From positions 494,286-558,285 of the forward strand of contig NZ_QNUL01000002.1 in NCBI RefSeq assembly GCF_003383615.1: a DNA stretch of 64,000 nucleotides, written 5' to 3'. This DNA comes from Dyadobacter luteus. Its GTDB lineage: Bacteria; Bacteroidota; Bacteroidia; Cytophagales; Spirosomataceae. Positions 16,733-26,060 of the stretch are shown one piece after another; the first letter of the stretch is position 1, and the number at the start of each line of letters is the position of its first letter. A model generated the notes under the pieces. The model saw only the letters and a list, made by a program, of their open reading frames with translations, did no database searches and was not told the origin of the DNA. The position numbers and the translations under genes are program-made.

Positions 16733-16772
16733 ACGGGACAAGTCGTTTTTTTTGCGATTTGTCCCGTTTTTT
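16733..16772 (+). terminator. intrinsic terminator after tRNA-Arg
   Basis: Arms 16733-16745 and 16755-16767 (13 bp, one G-U) enclose a 9-nt loop, followed by a T run to 16772. The same bases encode the C-terminus of the recombinase remnant on the minus strand. Confidence 0.85.
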
Positions 16773-17221
16773 ATTGGCTCTAACTCGCTCTTTTTCTGGT
16801 AGATAAGAAGGAGTGCCGAGTTGACTTTGGGAGTTCGATGTTCTTGTCCGTCAAAAACGATTTTTTCTGGAAACATCGAACTTATTATTCTCCTTTTGTC
16901 CTCGACGGTTCCATTTATATACAAGGATTCTAGCTCAGAAACCCTTTTAAGCGCATCAGGTAGCAGAGAGCTTATCTCTGAATACTTATCAGATAAATTG
17001 CTAAGCTTCTTTTCAATTTCCTCTATTCTTTTGTTTGATGTGGTTTTGATGTCTAAGAAATCATCATCGGCAAGCGTTCCATCAACCTTCATCATTCTTG
17101 CGTTTTGAAGTCGCTTGTTTATATTTTCAAGTTCTGCTACACCTGCTTTTCTCTCCTGGTCCTGCGCTTTTGTTTGGCTCTTGAAATCTCTCTGAAGGGC
17201 CGTTGAATAAAGTTCGAGCCT

Positions 17222-18366
17222 GCTCAGAGGAACACTTTATTAAAGCCATCCCTGAGATCAATGATCTTAAAGTCAGAGTAAGTTACGGTATTACAGGTAA
17301 TGACAGGGTTCCCGCTTATTCCACACAGGCAGCACTTGCGCAGACTTTCTATGATTTCGGAGGTGTTTTTGCACAAGGTTATGCTCCTAACCAACTTCCG
17401 AATAAGAACTTGACCTGGGAGACTACCAACGAAATTAATGTAGGTGTCGATTTCGGACTGTTTAACAACCGCGTTTCTGGTAGCCTGGATGTTTATAATC
17501 GGGTGATCGACAATATTCTTTTAAGCCGGCAATTACCGGCACCAGCGGGTTTCAACGCGATTACTGACAACATTGGTAAACTTAAAAACAGCGGAATTGA
17601 GCTGGGATTAAGTACAATTAATGTTCATGCAGGAAAATTTATGTGGAAGAGTGATTTCGTTTTTGATAAAAACAAAAACCAGATTCTGGAACTCAATGGC
17701 GGCAAGAAGGACGATGTTGGTAACAAATGGTTTATCGGACAGCCCGTACAGGTGAACTATGATTACGTATTTGATGGTATCTGGCAGCAAGATCAAATCG
17801 AGGAGGCCAAAAAGTACAATCAAACCCCGGGGCAGGTACGCGTAAAGGATTTGGATGGAAATGGTGTGATTAATGCCGCCGACAGAGAAATCATCGGAAA
17901 AAGAGTACCTAGTTGGACGGGATCATTTTCCAATACATTCCGTTACGGTAATCTGGAATTATTTATCCAGGCCATTACGCGCCGTGGGGAGCAGTATGTA
18001 AGTTCGTTTGATGCCACACTGATGAACTACAACCAGGACTACAATCAGGTCAAGGTGGATTACTGGACGGCAAATAATCCTTCACAAACGCATTTTCAGC
18101 CTGGAAATCCGGGTCCCTACACAGTTATTCCTACTTACCGGAATGTGGACTTTACCAGAATCAGTAATGTCACATTAGGTTACAATTTACCTAATGGTCT
18201 AATCCAAAAATTTAAGATTAGCAACCTGCGACTTTATGCCACCGCGACAAATCCGTTTGTTTTTACAAAGTATGAAGGTTTTGACCCGGAATGGGCAGCG
18301 ACCAATACTTACGGCACTGCTGTAAGTACATCTACCTATCTGTTTGGAATCAACCTTTCATTTTAA
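17222..18366 (+). pseudogene. SusC/RagA transporter, 5'-truncated (C-terminal barrel only)
   Basis: About 380 residues of the barrel remain, from SEEHFIKAIPEINDLKVR (a segment normally about two thirds along a SusC) to the C-terminal strand STYLFGINLSF. The signal peptide, regulatory domain, plug and the first strands are missing. A nominal TTG start at 17203 lies in the foreign sequence and would not give an exported protein. The break coincides with the end of the recombinase remnant, so deletion during or after integration removed the 5' part. An assembly misjoin is the alternative. The partner SusD gene 12 bases downstream is intact. Confidence 0.85.
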
Positions 18367-18378
18367 TCATGGCCATCA

Positions 18379-20076
18379 ATGAAAAAGATATTATATACAA
18401 CCCTAATTGCTGCGTGCTTGGGTCTGGCCTCGTGCCAGGATTTTTTGACAGAAGAAAATATCAGCGGAGTAACCAGTGAAAACTTTTATGTCGATGCTGC
18501 AGGATATGAAAAGCTTGTGAATTCCTGTTATTCATCTCTTCGTGATATCTACAAAACAGATCCCAAGCTTTTTGCATGGGGTACGGATACCGAAACAAGA
18601 GGAGAAATTGAATCTGTAAGCGGTACTGTGGGAGACAGGCTTGTGCGTGCTACGCAGCTAAACGAATACAAAACACTGTCTTCGGATAATTCAGGGGTTA
18701 ATGAAGTGTTCACAAAACTTTATGCCGGCATTCAGCGCTGTAACACAGCAATCAATAAAGCCAGCAGTATTCCCGGGCTTTCAGATGCAGTTAAAAACAA
18801 ACGCCTTGCAGAAGTTCGTTTTATCAGGGCATATTTCTACTATCTTCTGGTAGAAAATTTTGGTGGAATTCCGATTGTGAAGGATGAATTCAATACGCCT
18901 GTTACCCATTTTGTTCCCAATTCTGAGCAGGAAGTATACGATTTTATGCTTGAAGACCTGAATGCATCTGTGGGTGGTGTTGATGTAACCACCACAGAAT
19001 TTGGACGGGTTACCAAAGGGGCAGCAAATCATTTGTTGTCGTTAGTACATTTAACACGCGGTTATAAAGCCTTTGCGTCGGTCGACGACTTTGCAAAATC
19101 TGCGCAGTATGCGGAACAGGTCATTTCAAGCGGAAATTATAGCCTTCTTTCTTCTTTCGCCGATGTGTTTTTACCAACGAATCAGAAAAACAGCGAGATC
19201 ATTTTCTCTGTTCAGTTTGATCCGACCAGTTTACAGGATAAAATTATCGGGCACGGGCAAAACTTGTTTTTTGGATGGCGCATTTTCCGTCAACCCGGGT
19301 TTTATGACGGCGAGTATGCAACATACAGCCGCAGAACCAGTGATTTTATGCCCACCCAATTTCTTTACTCGCTCTATAATACTGCGAAGGATACGCGCTA
19401 TAACGGAACCTTTCTGAGCCAGTTTTATGCAGTTCGCGATGATAAGCTAGGTAATGCTGAGATTAAAAAAGGCGATCTCCGTTTTTATTTTCCTTACCCT
19501 GACCAACCCTTTACCAGTCAGGATTCTATTGCATTAATGGCGAAAAATCCGAACGTGGAGATTGTCAGGTTTGAAAGATGGAAGCAGGATTTTCAGGGGA
19601 TAGGCGGAGCAATGAAATTCCCGATGATCGGCAAATTCTTTGATCCTCTTGATAATTTTCCAGGGAACAATGAAGACGCCTACTCTTCAACAAGGGACAT
19701 ATTTTTGTTCAGATTGGCTGATACGTATTTGCTGGCGGGTGAAGCTTACTTCAAATTGGGGCAGTTGGATAAAGCAGCTGAGAAGATCAATGTCGTCAGA
19801 AAACGTGCTGCCGTGGCAGGACAGAGCCTGGATATAAAGCCATCAGATGTAACCTTGGATTTTATACTGGATGAACGGGCTAGGGAGCTTGCCGGAGAAT
19901 ACCACCGTTGGTTGGATCTCAAACGTACCCGCAAACTGGGACGCGCTTTTGAACACAATATCCTTACAAAAATGGCCAATCCAGGAGGGGTGATTGACAA
20001 ATATTACCTTCGCCCGATACCTCAATCGGTGATTGACAGAGATACAGAAGGATACCCTCAGAACCCGCAATACTAA
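18379..20076 (+). CDS. SusD/RagB family glycan-binding outer membrane lipoprotein
   Basis: A 565-residue lipoprotein with signal sequence and lipobox GLASC (MKKILYTTLIAACLGLASCQ). SusD features are ENFYVDAAGYEKLVNSCYSSL, RLAEVRFIRAYFYYLLVENFGGIP, the long insertion common in larger SusD proteins, and the C-terminal DERARELAGEYHRWLDLKRT with YPQNPQY. It would bind oligosaccharide at the surface, but its SusC partner in this locus is truncated. The gene may now be without a working partner or may use another SusC. Confidence 0.95.
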   Translation: MKKILYTTLIAACLGLASCQDFLTEENISGVTSENFYVDAAGYEKLVNSCYSSLRDIYKTDPKLFAWGTDTETRGEIESVSGTVGDRLVRATQLNEYKTLSSDNSGVNEVFTKLYAGIQRCNTAINKASSIPGLSDAVKNKRLAEVRFIRAYFYYLLVENFGGIPIVKDEFNTPVTHFVPNSEQEVYDFMLEDLNASVGGVDVTTTEFGRVTKGAANHLLSLVHLTRGYKAFASVDDFAKSAQYAEQVISSGNYSLLSSFADVFLPTNQKNSEIIFSVQFDPTSLQDKIIGHGQNLFFGWRIFRQPGFYDGEYATYSRRTSDFMPTQFLYSLYNTAKDTRYNGTFLSQFYAVRDDKLGNAEIKKGDLRFYFPYPDQPFTSQDSIALMAKNPNVEIVRFERWKQDFQGIGGAMKFPMIGKFFDPLDNFPGNNEDAYSSTRDIFLFRLADTYLLAGEAYFKLGQLDKAAEKINVVRKRAAVAGQSLDIKPSDVTLDFILDERARELAGEYHRWLDLKRTRKLGRAFEHNILTKMANPGGVIDKYYLRPIPQSVIDRDTEGYPQNPQY

Positions 20077-20083
20077 TTAGGTG

Positions 20084-20117
20084 TAACAGCCAGGGACATT
20101 GCCCTGGCTGTTATTTA
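20084..20117 (+). terminator. hairpin between susD and the GH28 gene
   Basis: Arms TAACAGCCAGGG (20084-20095) and CCCTGGCTGTTA (20102-20113) form a 12-bp perfect stem with a 6-nt loop, followed by TTTATTCC. The T tract is short, so it may give partial termination and lower expression of the enzyme genes relative to susCD. Confidence 0.7.
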
Positions 20118-20147
20118 TTCCTGAAACCCCAATTACATCTTAATTAC

Positions 20148-21506
20148 ATGAAAAAAGGGATCTTGACTCTATTATTTTTTACAAGCATCTTGTTCGCTTT
20201 TACCGCAAAAAGCGAAGTACCTACTACCAAATTGAAAGTAAATGCGCGTTTTGCTATGCCTGATATTTTGGTTCCTGATTTCAGTAAAACTAAAAAACTG
20301 CTCATCACGGATTTTGGCGCGGTTCAAGGTGACAAGGAAAAAACATCTCTGGCTATCTCTCAGGCAATTTCGGAGGCAAACAAGTTGGGCGGAGGGATCG
20401 TGGTCGTTCCCAAGGGAGAATGGCTGACAGGAAAAATCCATTTGAAAAGCAACGTAAATCTTCATTTAAACAAAGGAGCAGTCCTGCTATTTTCTGAAAA
20501 CCCGGAAGACTATCTGCCCGCTGTTCATAGCACCTGGGAAGGATTGGAATGCCTCAACTACTCGCCGCTGATCTATGCTTACCAGTGCAAAAACATTGCC
20601 ATCACTGGCGAAGGTGAATTGAAAGCGAAACAGGATGTCTGGAAAACCTGGTATGCACGTCCAAAGCCACATATGGAAAGTATCAAGCGATTGTACAACC
20701 TGGCGGGTGCGTATACACCTGTGAACGAGCGGCAAATGGTTAATGACACTGCTCACCTTCGTCCACAGTTTATCCAGTTCAACCGCAGCGAGAATATTCT
20801 GCTGGAAGGCGTAACGATTACCAACAGCCCTTTCTGGACGATTCATCCTTATTTGTCTAAAAACGTTGTGATCAGAAAGGTGAAAGTGTATGCACACGGA
20901 CACAACAATGATGGCGTTGACCCTGAAATGAGCCAGAATGTGCTGATCGAGGATTGTGTCTTTGATCAGGGTGACGATGCGATTGCCATAAAATCAGGGA
21001 GGAACCCGGAAGGATGGAGACTGAAAATACCCAGTAAAAATATCGTGATCCGGAATTGTATTGTCAAGAATGGTCATCAACTTGTGGCGATTGGGAGCGA
21101 GTTATCCGGAGGCATTGAGAATGTGGATATTTCCAATTGTACGGTAGTGGATGGAGCGAAATTAAACCACCTTTTGTTTATCAAAACCAACGAACGTATG
21201 GGTGGATATGTCAAAAATATTTATGCGTCCAATCTTACTGCCGGCAAAATTGATCTGGGTGTATTGGGTATTGAAACAGATGTATTGTATCAGTGGAGGG
21301 CGCTGGTTCCGACGACAATACGAAAACTCACGCCGATTTCTGATATCCATTTAAGCAACATCGTTGCCAAAGATGTACAGTTTGTGTCAAGAATATTGGG
21401 TCAAAAAGAGCTGCCGGTCAAAAATGTTTCCATGAAAAATATTGTGACCGATACCGTGCACGACAAAAAGCAAATCCATGAAAACATACTCAAGTTCCAG
21501 AATTGA
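20148..21506 (+). CDS. GH28 family glycoside hydrolase (polygalacturonase-type)
   Basis: A 452-residue right-handed beta-helix enzyme with a signal peptide (MKKGILTLLFFTSILFAFTAK). The GH28 signatures are visible: NNDG at residues 253-256, GDD at 275-277, NGH at 308-310 and IKT near 345. These correspond to the NTD, DD and GHG motifs that provide the catalytic aspartates and histidine; the Arg of the canonical RIK motif is Phe here, as in several bacterial subgroups. GH28 enzymes hydrolyse alpha-linked galacturonic acid chains in pectin or rhamnogalacturonan. It follows susD and precedes the GH115 gene by 19 bases. Confidence 0.92.
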   Translation: MKKGILTLLFFTSILFAFTAKSEVPTTKLKVNARFAMPDILVPDFSKTKKLLITDFGAVQGDKEKTSLAISQAISEANKLGGGIVVVPKGEWLTGKIHLKSNVNLHLNKGAVLLFSENPEDYLPAVHSTWEGLECLNYSPLIYAYQCKNIAITGEGELKAKQDVWKTWYARPKPHMESIKRLYNLAGAYTPVNERQMVNDTAHLRPQFIQFNRSENILLEGVTITNSPFWTIHPYLSKNVVIRKVKVYAHGHNNDGVDPEMSQNVLIEDCVFDQGDDAIAIKSGRNPEGWRLKIPSKNIVIRNCIVKNGHQLVAIGSELSGGIENVDISNCTVVDGAKLNHLLFIKTNERMGGYVKNIYASNLTAGKIDLGVLGIETDVLYQWRALVPTTIRKLTPISDIHLSNIVAKDVQFVSRILGQKELPVKNVSMKNIVTDTVHDKKQIHENILKFQN

Positions 21507-21525
21507 GCCAGCAGAATTTTACTAC

Positions 21526-24447
21526 ATGAAAAAGTTGATGAAATGCCTGATTGTTATCTGTATCGCAACCGGGAATCTCTACGCTGCAAATGCAGCCAGG
21601 TTAGACCTGGTTACACCTCAAAACAAGGTGACGATTTATTACCAGAAATCCGAAGTCAAACTCGACTCAATCGCGGCCCATTTACTGGCCGCGGACATTG
21701 AGCTTGTAAGTGGATATCGTCCCAAAGTCTCCGATAACATTTCAGGTGCAAAAGGAAATATAATCGTTATTGGCCAGGTAGATTCAGAGCTGATAAAAGG
21801 TTTTGGGGGCAAAGCCACCGATCCGGATCTGAAAGGCAAGTGGGAATGTTACTCCCTTCGGTCGTTGTTCAAACCGACAAAAAATATATCCAATGCGCTC
21901 ATCATTGCAGGGAGCGATGTACGTGGCACAGCTTACGGTGTTTTCGCTATCTCGGAAAAAATTGGCGTTACTCCCTGGTACTGGTGGGCTGATGCAACGC
22001 CGAAAAAGCAGAATGCGCTATCGATAAACATTCATAATTTCTTATCGAAAACTCCTTCGGTCAAGTTCCGGGGTATTTTTATCAATGACGAAGATTGGGG
22101 ACTGCAGCCTTGGGCGGCAAAGACATTTGAACCGGAAACAAAGGATATCGGCCCCAAAACGTATTCGAAGGTGTTTGAACTGCTGCTACGCCTGAAGGCT
22201 AACCTGATCTGGCCAGCTATGCACCCGAGTACCAAAGCTTTTTTCCATTATCCGGCAAATGTGAAGGCCGCAGAACTGTATCAGATTGTGATTGGCTCTT
22301 CCCATGCAGAACCAATGCTTCGCAACAACGTAGATGAATGGGATGAGAAAACAATGGGACATTTTAATTATCTGACAAACCGAAAAAAGGTTGACGATTA
22401 TTGGGAGTCCCGTATCAGGGAGAGCAGCAAGGTAAATGGCATTTACACAACCGGAATGCGAGGTGTTCATGACAGCGGTATGGAGGGTGTGAAAACAATT
22501 AAGGAGACCATTCCGCTTCTGGATACCATCATCAGCAGGCAGCGGGATATGCTGAAAAAATATGTAAATCCCGACATCACAAAGGTACCTCAGGCCTTTA
22601 CGGCTTATAAGGAAGTGCTCGACATTTACGATGGCGGGCTTAAAGTGCCTGATGACATTACGCTTGTTTGGCCCGATGATAACTATGGATACATTCAGCG
22701 GCTGAGTAATGCGGATGAGAATAACAGATCGGGAGGCTCTGGTGTTTATTACCACATTTCTTATTGGGGCAGACCGCATGATTATCTGTGGCTGGCAACC
22801 TCTCATCCTGCACACATCCGTGAAGAAATGACCAAAGCTTATGCGATGAACGCTAAACAATTGTGGGTGGTGAATGTTGGTGATATCAAGCCTGGAGAGT
22901 ATGCAACGCAGCTTTTTTTAGATATGGCTTATGATATAACACCGTTTGAAAAACCTGCATTTTCCTCTACGCATTTAGAGAAGTGGTTGGCAACAATATT
23001 TGGAAGCAGCCAGTCGGTTTCAATGGCAAAGACACTCTGGAAATATTATGACCTGGCTTTTGAGCGTAAACCTGAATACATGGGTTGGAGCCGCACCGAA
23101 CCAACAACGGCTATTGATTTCACGGAGTATAATCATACCTATTATAATGACCAGGCGCAGCTCAGGATAGATGCGTACGATAAGTTGGTTGCCAGTGTGG
23201 AATCGATTGGTGCCGGAATTGAGATTAATCACAAGGCTGCTTTTTACGAGCTGGTAGCATATCCTGTCAAAGGTGCAGCCCTGATAAACAAAAAATTTTT
23301 ATACCGGGATAAAGCCTACTTATATGCAAAACAGGGGCGTATGAGTGATCAGACTTACGCCTCCCTGTCGAATGACGTATACGATAAAATAGTTGCTGAA
23401 ACCAAATTTTACAATACAGAACTGGCAGCAGGCAAATGGAATGGCATGATGGATATGTTCCCAAGAAAGCTTCCTGTGTTCAATCTGCCAGTATTTGATC
23501 TGCCTAAGGCAAATAATTTGCCCGCTTTAAGAGCACTGCCGGAAGGGTACAAAAATGCGGATTCAACCTCCGGTTTACAGCAGTTTTCACTTCCAGGTTT
23601 TGACAGATGGAATAAACAGAAGTATTTTATTGATGTGTTTTTATGTCAGAATGTGACAAGAAAATTCGCTGTTAGTACGTCTGAAAACTGGATCAAAGTC
23701 AGTGCTGGTAACGGCGAATTAAAGCCCGAAGGTCTCAGCAGTCAACAGCGTATCTGGGTGGAGATTGACTGGGCAAAAGCACCTTTACAAAAAGACCTGA
23801 AAGGAAATATTGTTGTTAAAGCCGATGGTGATCAATATACTTTTTCCACCGTTGTCAACAACGGTTTAGTAGGTGAGCTTGCCAATTTCAAGGGACATAT
23901 AGAATCGAACGGGTATTTGTCAATCAATGCTACTGATTATTCACTTGCGAGAAATACCGAATCACGTTATTGGAATGTCTTGAATGGATTGGGCGTAAAT
24001 GGAAAATCACTTGAATCTTTGCCCTTGATTCAAAGCCCTGCTGAAGGTGATCTGGATACACTTAAGGTAAAGGGAAATCCGGCAGTGGAATATGATTTTT
24101 ATACTTTCCATCAGTCGCCAGCTGACATTACAATCACTTCTTTGCCAACGTACCCGCTCAACAAGAATTTTGAAGTGCGTTACGGCTTAAGTATCGATGG
24201 CGGCCCGGTGAACATCTTCAATTTCAGGACCTTCGGCAGAAGCGATGAGTGGAAAAACAATGTGCTGAGTAATTCAGCCGAACGGACTTTCAGAGTGCAG
24301 GATTTGAAATCAGGTAAACATAAGCTCACGATTCACATGATTGATCCGGGCGTAATCCTGAACCATATTTTTATTGATCTGGGGGTTGATCAGCCATTTT
24401 ACGGCTCACTTGCACCTACTTATCAAGCAACTCCAAACGGCAAGTAA
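21526..24447 (+). CDS. GH115 family alpha-glucuronidase
   Basis: A 973-residue enzyme. ATG at 21526 is chosen because it opens a signal peptide (MKKLMKCLIVICIATGNLYAANA); an in-frame ATG at 21478 would overlap the GH28 gene. GH115 landmarks include SVKFRGIFINDEDWGLQPW (near residue 190), GIYTTGMRGVHDSGMEG, VWPDDNYGYIQRLS and YYHISYWGRPHDYLWL, and a C-terminal beta domain with EAEHY-like strands. GH115 enzymes remove glucuronic or 4-O-methylglucuronic acid from xylan and similar polymers. Together with GH28 it suggests an acidic plant cell wall polysaccharide. Confidence 0.95.
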   Translation: MKKLMKCLIVICIATGNLYAANAARLDLVTPQNKVTIYYQKSEVKLDSIAAHLLAADIELVSGYRPKVSDNISGAKGNIIVIGQVDSELIKGFGGKATDPDLKGKWECYSLRSLFKPTKNISNALIIAGSDVRGTAYGVFAISEKIGVTPWYWWADATPKKQNALSINIHNFLSKTPSVKFRGIFINDEDWGLQPWAAKTFEPETKDIGPKTYSKVFELLLRLKANLIWPAMHPSTKAFFHYPANVKAAELYQIVIGSSHAEPMLRNNVDEWDEKTMGHFNYLTNRKKVDDYWESRIRESSKVNGIYTTGMRGVHDSGMEGVKTIKETIPLLDTIISRQRDMLKKYVNPDITKVPQAFTAYKEVLDIYDGGLKVPDDITLVWPDDNYGYIQRLSNADENNRSGGSGVYYHISYWGRPHDYLWLATSHPAHIREEMTKAYAMNAKQLWVVNVGDIKPGEYATQLFLDMAYDITPFEKPAFSSTHLEKWLATIFGSSQSVSMAKTLWKYYDLAFERKPEYMGWSRTEPTTAIDFTEYNHTYYNDQAQLRIDAYDKLVASVESIGAGIEINHKAAFYELVAYPVKGAALINKKFLYRDKAYLYAKQGRMSDQTYASLSNDVYDKIVAETKFYNTELAAGKWNGMMDMFPRKLPVFNLPVFDLPKANNLPALRALPEGYKNADSTSGLQQFSLPGFDRWNKQKYFIDVFLCQNVTRKFAVSTSENWIKVSAGNGELKPEGLSSQQRIWVEIDWAKAPLQKDLKGNIVVKADGDQYTFSTVVNNGLVGELANFKGHIESNGYLSINATDYSLARNTESRYWNVLNGLGVNGKSLESLPLIQSPAEGDLDTLKVKGNPAVEYDFYTFHQSPADITITSLPTYPLNKNFEVRYGLSIDGGPVNIFNFRTFGRSDEWKNNVLSNSAERTFRVQDLKSGKHKLTIHMIDPGVILNHIFIDLGVDQPFYGSLAPTYQATPNGK

Positions 24448-25271
24448 CATCCTGGGAAAAGAATCACGATACTTTGTCTTCTGCCACTAACTATACAGCA
24501 GTGATCGTCTGGCACAACAACAGAAGCAGAATTACGCAATCTAGTCCGGTGTTCCTTGGTCTGATGACAAGTGGCACCGGATTGTTTACACCTTCATGAT
24601 TTTGAAAGGACTACACTATATTGAACAGGTTTCGGGTTTCCGGCTGATAAAACTGGCATTATAAAAAGGTCCAACCGTATTCTTCTCCACCACTGGATCC
24701 AGGGTATCACAAATGGAAAACCAATTAAAGTTTTTAATGGCATAAATATGCATTTATGCTGTAGGTTAAATGGGGTAGGTTGATAGGCTGGGCAACACAG
24801 TAGCAGTCCTTTGAAAAAGAATTCGTTAAGCAGAAGCAAGATGACCGGCACTGCCATCATAACCGATAAGCCTGTCGATGCGCATTGGCAAAGGACTGAC
24901 CGAGCTGTATCCAAGTCCTGACCTGACCCGCACGTATTGCTCAATCAGCGAGCAGAAGCGAATGGTAATTTGTCCCTGCTCAGAAACCTGTGTTAGGATA
25001 TTTCGGCTATCAGTTCGACAATTGAGAAATATTTGTTAACAAAAATGCGTCGGTATGCTCCGACCAAAGAGGGAAGCGTAGGAGCTCATTTTACAGAACC
25101 GATGTAACGGTGCCAGAACATACCCGGTATTGAATAACTATTTTTGAGATATGATTTACTACTGATAAATGAAGTTCATTACATTTTGTAATCCGGGAGG
25201 TATTCCCGTCTTACTCATAGAAAGATCGATCATAATCTGTTTTTTTGAAACCAGTATCGCCTCTTTCACTT
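24448..25271 (+). other. 824-bp gap without an intact gene; possible decayed coding sequence
   Basis: No open frame with coding character was found. One frame near 24700-24760 reads GITNGKPIKVFNGINMH, which resembles the GKPIKVFNNGNM segment of NAD-dependent nucleotide-sugar epimerases, but the flanking frames are broken. A decayed epimerase is possible at low confidence. Nothing else was recognised. Confidence 0.3.
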
Positions 25272-25853
25272 TCATCGTTTTGTTCTGATCTTGCTTACGT
25301 AGTTTTCAGAAATGCCCAGATAGGAGGCAATATGCTTCTGAGGGACACGATTAAACAGATCTTTCGACTGCACAGAAAAGTGCTCTATTCTTTCCTGAGC
25401 AGAACGGAAGCGCAGATCTCTGAGTTTGTCTTTGTAGATAATCCAGTAACGTTCAGCTATAAGCCTGGCGACATTACAAACCTCGGGATACTTAAAATAC
25501 AACTCATATAAGTCGTTTCGATTTATATAGATGAGCTCAGAAGGTTCCAAGACTTCAATAGACTCATTTGCCGCAATCTGATCCACAAAACTCTTTGTGC
25601 AATTGAAGAAGTTTTTCTCTCTGGCAAACCATTCAGTAATATCGTCGCTATTCCTGTTGGCATTATCAGTGCTGGAAAATCCTCTGACTAACCCGGTTTT
25701 TACATACCATAATTTATCACAAACATCTCTCTGTGTGAGCAGTAACTTGCCTTTTGAAACTTTTGCGATGCGTAATCTTGAAAAAAAATCCGATTGAATC
25801 GCATCACTAAAGGGATGAACCGACATCAAGCTTTCAATAAATTCTCTTGGCAT
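25272..25853 (-). CDS. Crp/Fnr-family transcriptional regulator
   Basis: A 193-residue protein with an N-terminal cyclic nucleotide-binding-like beta-roll (about 10-125: DFFSRLRIAKVSKGKLLLTQ, LWYVKTGLVRGF) and a C-terminal helix-turn-helix (about 170-193: RVPQKHIASYLGISENYVSKIR). The residues that bind cAMP in Crp are not apparent, as in most short Bacteroidota members. ATG at 25853 is preferred to the GTG just before it. It is monocistronic, and its target is unknown. Confidence 0.9.
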   Translation of the reverse strand: MPREFIESLMSVHPFSDAIQSDFFSRLRIAKVSKGKLLLTQRDVCDKLWYVKTGLVRGFSSTDNANRNSDDITEWFAREKNFFNCTKSFVDQIAANESIEVLEPSELIYINRNDLYELYFKYPEVCNVARLIAERYWIIYKDKLRDLRFRSAQERIEHFSVQSKDLFNRVPQKHIASYLGISENYVSKIRTKR

Positions 25854-26060
25854 CACTGTGTTATTTACTGTTTAAGACTAAAACTACGAAATATTTTGAC
25901 AGAGATATGAGCCAAGCTTTAATTTTTGTAAACTATAATGTAAAAAAGGGTTACATAATTAAGGTAAATTGAGGTCAGGATTCTTGTTGTGAACCCTGAC
26001 GATGAGATCTGAAAGAATTTACCGACTTGCCGGAGTAAGTCCATGCTTGTCAATAACTAT

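Larger units (their letters stand above)
16646..17221 (-). pseudogene. C-terminal remnant of a large serine recombinase, running into tRNA-Arg
   Basis: Only the C-terminal part remains. The frame reads ELYSTALQRDFKSQTKAQ, then a charged coiled coil (ENINKRLQNARMMKVDG, KRIEEIEKKLSNLSDKYSEI), then SMFPEKIVFDGQEHRTPKVN and NGTNRKKNDLSRMVH. This layout is typical of the coiled-coil and tail of Bacteroidota site-specific serine recombinases. The frame then passes through the antisense of the tRNA (HPKGFEPLSMVPETTILSIE) to a stop at 16646; that tail is not real protein coding. The catalytic and zinc-ribbon domains are gone, and at about 17205-17225 the sequence changes abruptly to susC. It is a dead integration module. 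Confidence 0.75.

Noticed and set aside
16646..16770. Protein tail HPKGFEPLSMVPETTILSIE read on the minus strand
   Set aside because: It is the antisense of tRNA-Arg and its terminator, a well-known source of false protein ends; only the part above about 16770 can be recombinase.
24594..24944. Minus-strand open frame of 116 codons
   Set aside because: It has no family likeness, unusual composition for the genome and no start context; it lies in a stretch with decayed plus-strand sequence.
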